This document shows, piece after piece, positions 59,881 to 64,000 of a DNA stretch of 64,000 nt. Each line of letters opens with the position of its first letter. Within the stretch, counting starts at the first letter, position 1. Both the position numbers and the translations under genes were made by a program. The notes under the pieces are model-generated. The model was not told the origin of the DNA. It saw nothing but the letters and a program-made list of their open reading frames with translations, and ran no database searches. Source of the stretch: JAXDJJ01 sp034665745 (GTDB lineage: Bacteria > Actinomycetota > CADDZG01 > WHSQ01); assembly GCA_034665745.1 (NCBI GenBank), contig JAXDJJ010000062.1, positions 1 to 64,000 on the forward strand, in the 5' to 3' direction.

Positions 59881-61980
59881 GTGACCTCCGAAGCGATATT
59901 CGACGGCCTGAACGACGAGCAGAAGCGGGCCGTCGAGGCGGTGCGTGGGCCGGTGTGCATCCTGGCGGGGGCAGGCTCCGGGAAGACCACGACGATCACC
60001 CGGCGGATCGCCAACCAGATCGCCACCGACACCTTCGACGTCAACTCGATCCTGGCCCTCACGTTCACCGACCGGGCCGCACGGGAGATGCGGGGGCGCC
60101 TGGAGATCCTCGGCGTCCCGAACGTGCGGGCTCGAACGTTCCACTCGGCTGCGTTGGCGCAGCTCCGCCACTTCAGCAACGACGGTATCGGGCAGATCTT
60201 GCCGTCCAAGGTGATGCCCCTCCGACAGATCGCCAACACGTTGCCGCCGCCGTACAAGTTCCGTCCTGCCGCCGACCTCGCGACCGAGATCGAGTGGGCG
60301 AAGAACCGGCGGCTGACGCCCGAGACCTACACCGACGAGCTCGCCGACCACGAGCCCCCGATCCCCGTCGACCTGATGTCCAGCGTGTTCAAGCGCTACG
60401 AGGCCGGCAAGGTGCAACGCAACATGATCGATTTCGAGGACCTCCTCGAGCTCACGATCAGGTTGTTCCAGACCGAGGGCTGGGTCACCGAAGAGTTCCA
60501 AGCCCGCTACCGCTCGTTCACGATCGACGAGTACCAGGACGTGAACCTGCTGCAAGAGACGTTGCTGCGTGAGTGGGTCGGCGAGCGTGACGACCTCTGC
60601 GTCGTCGGTGACGACTACCAGTCCATCTACGGCTTCACGGGAGCGACGCCCGACTATCTATTAGAGATGCCCAAGCGCTTCACCGGCACCAAGGTGATCC
60701 GTCTCGAGACGAACTACCGCTCGACCCCCGAGGTCCTTGCGGTTGCGAACCGCCTGGTGCCCAAGCTCGGTGGGGCCGAGAAGGTTCTCGTCGCAGCGCG
60801 AGATGCGGGGGCCGAGCCGAGCCTTCGTCAGTTCAGCACCCCCGCAGGCGAGCTCAGCGCGATCGTCGAGAAGATCAAGGACCTGCACGAGACGGGGCTC
60901 GCGTACGAAGAGATGGCGATCCTCTACCGCGTGAACTTCCGTTCCGAGGACTACGAAGAGGTCCTCGCAGCAGAGTCGATCCCCTACCAGGTCGCCGACG
61001 GCGCGTTCCTCTCGCGTGCGACGGGACGCCAGGTGCTCGCCTCATTGAAGCGCTCGAAGACGAGCGACATCGCCGCCGAGGTGCGGAAGATCGCGGTGCG
61101 TGCCGGCTACATCCAAGACCCGCCCGACGACCTCGGCGATCAAGAGGCAACCCGGCAGAACGACCTCGCTCGTTTCGTAGCGCTATCGGAGGAGTTCGAT
61201 GACGGCACGAAGACCGCGGCCGACTTCGTCGCCGACATCGAGAAGCGCTTTGGTGGCGATGGGGAGGGCCGCGGCGTGCACCTGCTGACATTGCACCGTG
61301 CGAAAGGTCTCGAGTTCGGGGCGGTGTTCCTCCCACGGGTCGAAGAGAACGAGTTGCCATTCCGTCGCTCGCGTACCGACGCGGCGATCGCCGAAGAACG
61401 ACGGTTGTTCTACGTGGGGCTCACGCGTGCGAAGTCACACCTCGCGGTCAGTTGGGTCCAGGACGGCAAACGCAAAGCCAGCACGTTCATCAGAGAGCTG
61501 AAGGGCGAGAAGACCGCACGCTCGGGCGAGTCCGGGATCGCCGCTCGCATCCCCGCACGCGAGACGATCCCCGCCGAGATCGGCTTGTTCGTCGAGCTCA
61601 CCGGCGGATTCGTCGGCACGGTCGTCGAGATCGACGACGACGAAGCGACGATCGAACTCACCGGTGGCGCGCAGATGGGCGTGCCGTTCGGCGAGTTGGT
61701 GACATCGCTCGGCAAGACCCTGCCCCTGGGCCCGTCGGCGACCCGTTCGGATAAAGCGATGACAGAGCTCAAGGCATGGCGCTTGCAGCGGGCGAAGACC
61801 GACGAGGTCCCCGCGTATGTCGTGTTCCACGACTCGACCCTCCAAGAGATCGCCGACACCGAACCGACGAGCCTCGACGAGCTCGCCGGCATCTCGGGGG
61901 TAGGTCCGTCGAAGCTCGAGAAGTATGGAGCCGAGGTATTGCAGGTCATCGGCGCCGCCACTCCCACACTCCGTAGGTGA
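59881..61980 (+). CDS. uvrD2: UvrD2-like SF1 helicase with HRDC domain
   Basis: The product has 699 residues from GTG 59881. Motifs: ILAGAGSGKTTTITRRI (Walker A), TIDEYQDVNLLQ, VVGDDYQSIYGFTGA, RLETNYRST, HRAKGLEFGAVFLP and RRLFYVGLTRAKSHL. Residues of about 565-620 form a small beta domain (GLFVELTGGFVGTVVEIDDD). The last 70 residues are an HRDC domain (LQRAKTDEVPAYVVFHDSTL, then ISGVGPSKLEKYG). This matches actinobacterial UvrD2 in length and order. The tetracysteine motif that mycobacterial UvrD2 carries between motor and HRDC is absent; the beta domain occupies that place. The GTGA overlap couples it to the transporter gene downstream. Confidence 0.9.
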   Translation: MTSEAIFDGLNDEQKRAVEAVRGPVCILAGAGSGKTTTITRRIANQIATDTFDVNSILALTFTDRAAREMRGRLEILGVPNVRARTFHSAALAQLRHFSNDGIGQILPSKVMPLRQIANTLPPPYKFRPAADLATEIEWAKNRRLTPETYTDELADHEPPIPVDLMSSVFKRYEAGKVQRNMIDFEDLLELTIRLFQTEGWVTEEFQARYRSFTIDEYQDVNLLQETLLREWVGERDDLCVVGDDYQSIYGFTGATPDYLLEMPKRFTGTKVIRLETNYRSTPEVLAVANRLVPKLGGAEKVLVAARDAGAEPSLRQFSTPAGELSAIVEKIKDLHETGLAYEEMAILYRVNFRSEDYEEVLAAESIPYQVADGAFLSRATGRQVLASLKRSKTSDIAAEVRKIAVRAGYIQDPPDDLGDQEATRQNDLARFVALSEEFDDGTKTAADFVADIEKRFGGDGEGRGVHLLTLHRAKGLEFGAVFLPRVEENELPFRRSRTDAAIAEERRLFYVGLTRAKSHLAVSWVQDGKRKASTFIRELKGEKTARSGESGIAARIPARETIPAEIGLFVELTGGFVGTVVEIDDDEATIELTGGAQMGVPFGELVTSLGKTLPLGPSATRSDKAMTELKAWRLQRAKTDEVPAYVVFHDSTLQEIADTEPTSLDELAGISGVGPSKLEKYGAEVLQVIGAATPTLRR

Positions 61981-62897
61981 ACTCGAGCCAAGCCCCCGCC
62001 ATGTCCGTCGAGCGGGACCTCTCCTCCGCCGCGATCGCGTTCAGCGCAACCGACTGGCTCTTGATGGCTGCGATCGCCCTCATGTGGGGGTCGTCGTTCG
62101 TGTGGATGAAGGTCGCCCTGGAATCGTTCGCACCTGGGGTCATCGCGCTGCTGCGGGTCGTGTTCGGTATCGCCACCCTGGCTCTGTTCCCGAAGGCTAG
62201 GACCCCTGTGGAACGCGCCGACTGGCCCGCGATCGCGCTTTTAGGCGTGCTGTGGATGGGGGCGCCGTTCCTACTGTTCCCGATCGCCGAGCAATGGATC
62301 GATTCGTCGGTCGCCGGGATGATCAATGGTGGGGTCCCGATCTTCGCCGGGATCGTGGCCGCGACCCTGCTGCGCCGGGCCCCTAGCGCCAAGACCGTAT
62401 TGGGCATCGCGGTCGGGTTCGCCGGCGTGGTGGCCGTCAGCCTGCCGGCGCTGGAGGGGGTGGAGTCGAGCGGCCTCGGGATCGCCCTCGTGCTCCTCGC
62501 AACCGCGATGTATGGCGTCGCGGTCAACATCGCGGCCCCCCTGCAGAAGCGCTACGGCGCGTTGCCGCTGTTGTTACGGGTGCAACTCGTGGCTCTCGGC
62601 GTCACCCTCATCCCTGGGGTGATCGGGCTATCGAGCTCGACGTTCGACTGGGCCGCCCTTCTGGCCGTGGTCCCACTCGGGTGTCTAGGCACGGGTCTCG
62701 CGTTCATCGGCATGGCCACCCTTGTGGGCCGGGTAGGCCCTGCTCGTGGGTCGGTGACCATCTATTTCGTGCCGGTCGTGGCGATCGTGCTCGGGTCCCT
62801 CTTCTTGGACGAGGACATCTCTCTCATCTCGCTCCTCGGCACTGGTCTCGTACTGATCGGTGCATTTCTCGCCAGCCGTGCTCAGGCCGCTCGCTAG
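61977..62897 (+). CDS. EamA-family drug/metabolite transporter
   Basis: The product has 306 residues, starting at GTG 61977, which overlaps the uvrD2 stop (GTGA). Ten membrane helices in two EamA repeats are visible, one beginning LLMAAIALMWGSSFVWMKVA and the second GLGIALVLLATAMYGVAVNI. VYFVPVVAIVLGSLFLDEDI-like sequence near the end (IYFVPVVAIVLGSLFLDED) is the usual last-repeat signature. It probably exports a small metabolite. The overlap with a DNA helicase gene suggests shared transcription rather than shared function. Confidence 0.88.
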   Translation: MNSSQAPAMSVERDLSSAAIAFSATDWLLMAAIALMWGSSFVWMKVALESFAPGVIALLRVVFGIATLALFPKARTPVERADWPAIALLGVLWMGAPFLLFPIAEQWIDSSVAGMINGGVPIFAGIVAATLLRRAPSAKTVLGIAVGFAGVVAVSLPALEGVESSGLGIALVLLATAMYGVAVNIAAPLQKRYGALPLLLRVQLVALGVTLIPGVIGLSSSTFDWAALLAVVPLGCLGTGLAFIGMATLVGRVGPARGSVTIYFVPVVAIVLGSLFLDEDISLISLLGTGLVLIGAFLASRAQAAR

Positions 62898-62934
62898 GGC
62901 AGGGAATCGCCCATAGGGGACGAACCCTCCCCCC

Positions 62935-64000
62935 ATGACTTCTAGACGCTTCACCCTCGCCCTGACAACCGCGGCCCTTGTGGTCTCCGCTCTCGTGGGT
63001 GGGGGCACCGCCAACGCGCAAGCGAAGGCCGAAACGAACCTCAAGTGCGTCAAGGGCATGGCCGGGACCTACCCCTGCAAGGACATCGATCTGGTGGCCC
63101 ACGTGACCGCCGACGTCATGGGTGGGGCCAGCATCGCCGACGTTCAGGGCTGGGTCGACCCCGAGACCAAGAAGGAATACGCCGTCCTCGGTTCGAACTC
63201 GGGGGTCCACTTCTTCGACCTCAGCAAGCCCGACAAGCCGGTCTACCTCGGCAAGTTGGTCGGTAAGGCCGAGACCGCTCTGATCTGGCAGGAACTCGTC
63301 ATCGTGAACGACCACGCATACATCGTGTGTGACCTGTCGCCATGCAACGTGCAGATCTTCGACCTCACGCGCTTGCGGGCTCCGCTTCCCTTGCCCGCGC
63401 AGGTCTGGTACCCGGACGCGGAGTTCCCGGTTCCTAACGCCCACTCGATCGACGCGAACCCCGAGACCAACCACATCTTCGTCAACGGCACCGGACCCAT
63501 CGTTGCCGGAACGCCGTTCATCTTCGACGTGAGCCAGCCCCTCGCCCCGGTCCCCGTCGGCGTCACCGCCGATGACGGTTACACGCACGATTCGCTGTGC
63601 AAGAGCTACGCGGGGCCGGACAAGGCGCGCAGAGGTCACGAGATCTGCTTCAACTTCAACGAAGACACGATCACGATCTATGACGTCTCGGCCAACCCGA
63701 TGATGCCCGAGCAGCTCTCGCGCACGACCTACGAGAACGCCAACTACGTGCACTCGGGTGCGCTGTCCAAGGACATGAGCACGTTGATCTCGACCGACGA
63801 GGAAGACGAAGCGACCCTCGGCATCCGCTCGACCCTTTACATCTGGGACGTCAGCGATCTGTCCAAGCCCGAGATGCTCGGCACGTTCGTTGCGAAGTCA
63901 GGTGCGATCGACCACAACGTCTACTCCGAGCAGGACGCGCTGTACCACGCCAACTACGTGAACGGCTTTCGGATCCTGGACCTCAAGAAGGCCAACAGAG
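62935..64000 (+). CDS. Secreted LVIVD-type beta-propeller protein (3' end outside window)
   Basis: ATG 62935 opens a frame that continues past the right edge, giving 355 visible codons. The signal peptide is RRFTLALTTAALVVSALVGG to about ANAQA. The rest repeats short propeller blades with LVIVD-like strands: GVHFFDLSKPDKPVYLGKLV, NVQIFDLTRL, FIFDVSQPLAPVPVG, ITIYDVSANPMMPEQLS and LYIWDVSDLSKPEMLG. Paired cysteines (CKDID, CDLSPCN, SLCKSY, HEICFNF) suggest disulfides. Such proteins are extracellular and of unknown role, sometimes binding partners or weak hydrolases. No ribosome-binding site is seen before the ATG. Confidence 0.82.
   Translation, partial: MTSRRFTLALTTAALVVSALVGGGTANAQAKAETNLKCVKGMAGTYPCKDIDLVAHVTADVMGGASIADVQGWVDPETKKEYAVLGSNSGVHFFDLSKPDKPVYLGKLVGKAETALIWQELVIVNDHAYIVCDLSPCNVQIFDLTRLRAPLPLPAQVWYPDAEFPVPNAHSIDANPETNHIFVNGTGPIVAGTPFIFDVSQPLAPVPVGVTADDGYTHDSLCKSYAGPDKARRGHEICFNFNEDTITIYDVSANPMMPEQLSRTTYENANYVHSGALSKDMSTLISTDEEDEATLGIRSTLYIWDVSDLSKPEMLGTFVAKSGAIDHNVYSEQDALYHANYVNGFRILDLKKANR

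Overview
The window is a 64 kb, GC-rich chromosomal segment of a bacterium that is most probably an actinobacterium (Actinomycetota; class not resolvable here). The evidence is the gene content: an AdnAB-type helicase-nuclease pair, a UvrD2-like helicase with an HRDC domain, an Lhr helicase overlapping a Nei2-like glycosylase, a homodimeric-type AceE, and an ECF sigma factor paired with a CU044_5270-like membrane protein. At least five genes begin exactly six bases after a TANNNT box, which is the layout of leaderless actinobacterial promoters. I see no rRNA, tRNA, CRISPR array, phage or insertion sequence.

Layout. 1-4.4 kb: ECF sigma factor with a partial membrane partner, a nuclease lipoprotein, an SCP2 protein, two small envelope genes and a 61-residue ORF with its own promoter and terminator. 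4.4-18.4 kb: a run of large secreted proteins on the + strand: ceramidase-like hydrolase, GH36 alpha-galactosidase, GH92 alpha-mannosidase, a double PHP-domain protein, and two paralogous proteins of unknown function. Three of these overlap by 1-4 bases, so this looks like a glycoconjugate-degrading operon. 18.4-24.5 kb: thiolase, a histidine kinase/response regulator pair, and two paralogous secreted BNR (sialidase-fold) proteins. 24.5-32.3 kb: aceE overlapping a haloalkane dehalogenase, a DUF11-repeat surface protein, and a secreted CocE-type hydrolase. 32.3-45.2 kb: DNA repair block (nei2, lhr, adnB, adnA) plus a secreted metzincin protease and a YbaK-type editing protein. 45.2-46.8 kb: metallo-beta-lactamase-fold hydrolase and a Ni/Co transporter.

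46.8-53.1 kb is the most distinctive accessory locus. It is a five-gene minus-strand operon encoding two small precursor peptides with textbook double-glycine leaders (one Nif11-like), an HlyD-type adaptor, a C39 peptidase-ABC exporter and a second NHLP-type ABC transporter. No tailoring enzyme is nearby. The predicted cores have no cysteine, no lysine or arginine, and end in aromatic-acidic tails, so the product would be an unusual anionic exported peptide pair.

53.1-64 kb: DUF1761 protein, a second CocE-type hydrolase, a second ceramidase-like protein with a PKD domain, enoyl-CoA hydratase, DEAD-box helicase, uvrD2, an EamA transporter, and the start of a secreted LVIVD-type repeat protein that runs off the end.

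Two dispersed sequence elements tie the regions together. A 45-bp palindromic element occurs twice in opposite orientation (44.69 and 57.52 kb, 43 of 45 positions matching). A 17-bp identical motif lies just upstream of both ceramidase-like genes. No stretch over 300 bases is empty; the longest intergenic space is 59613-59880.
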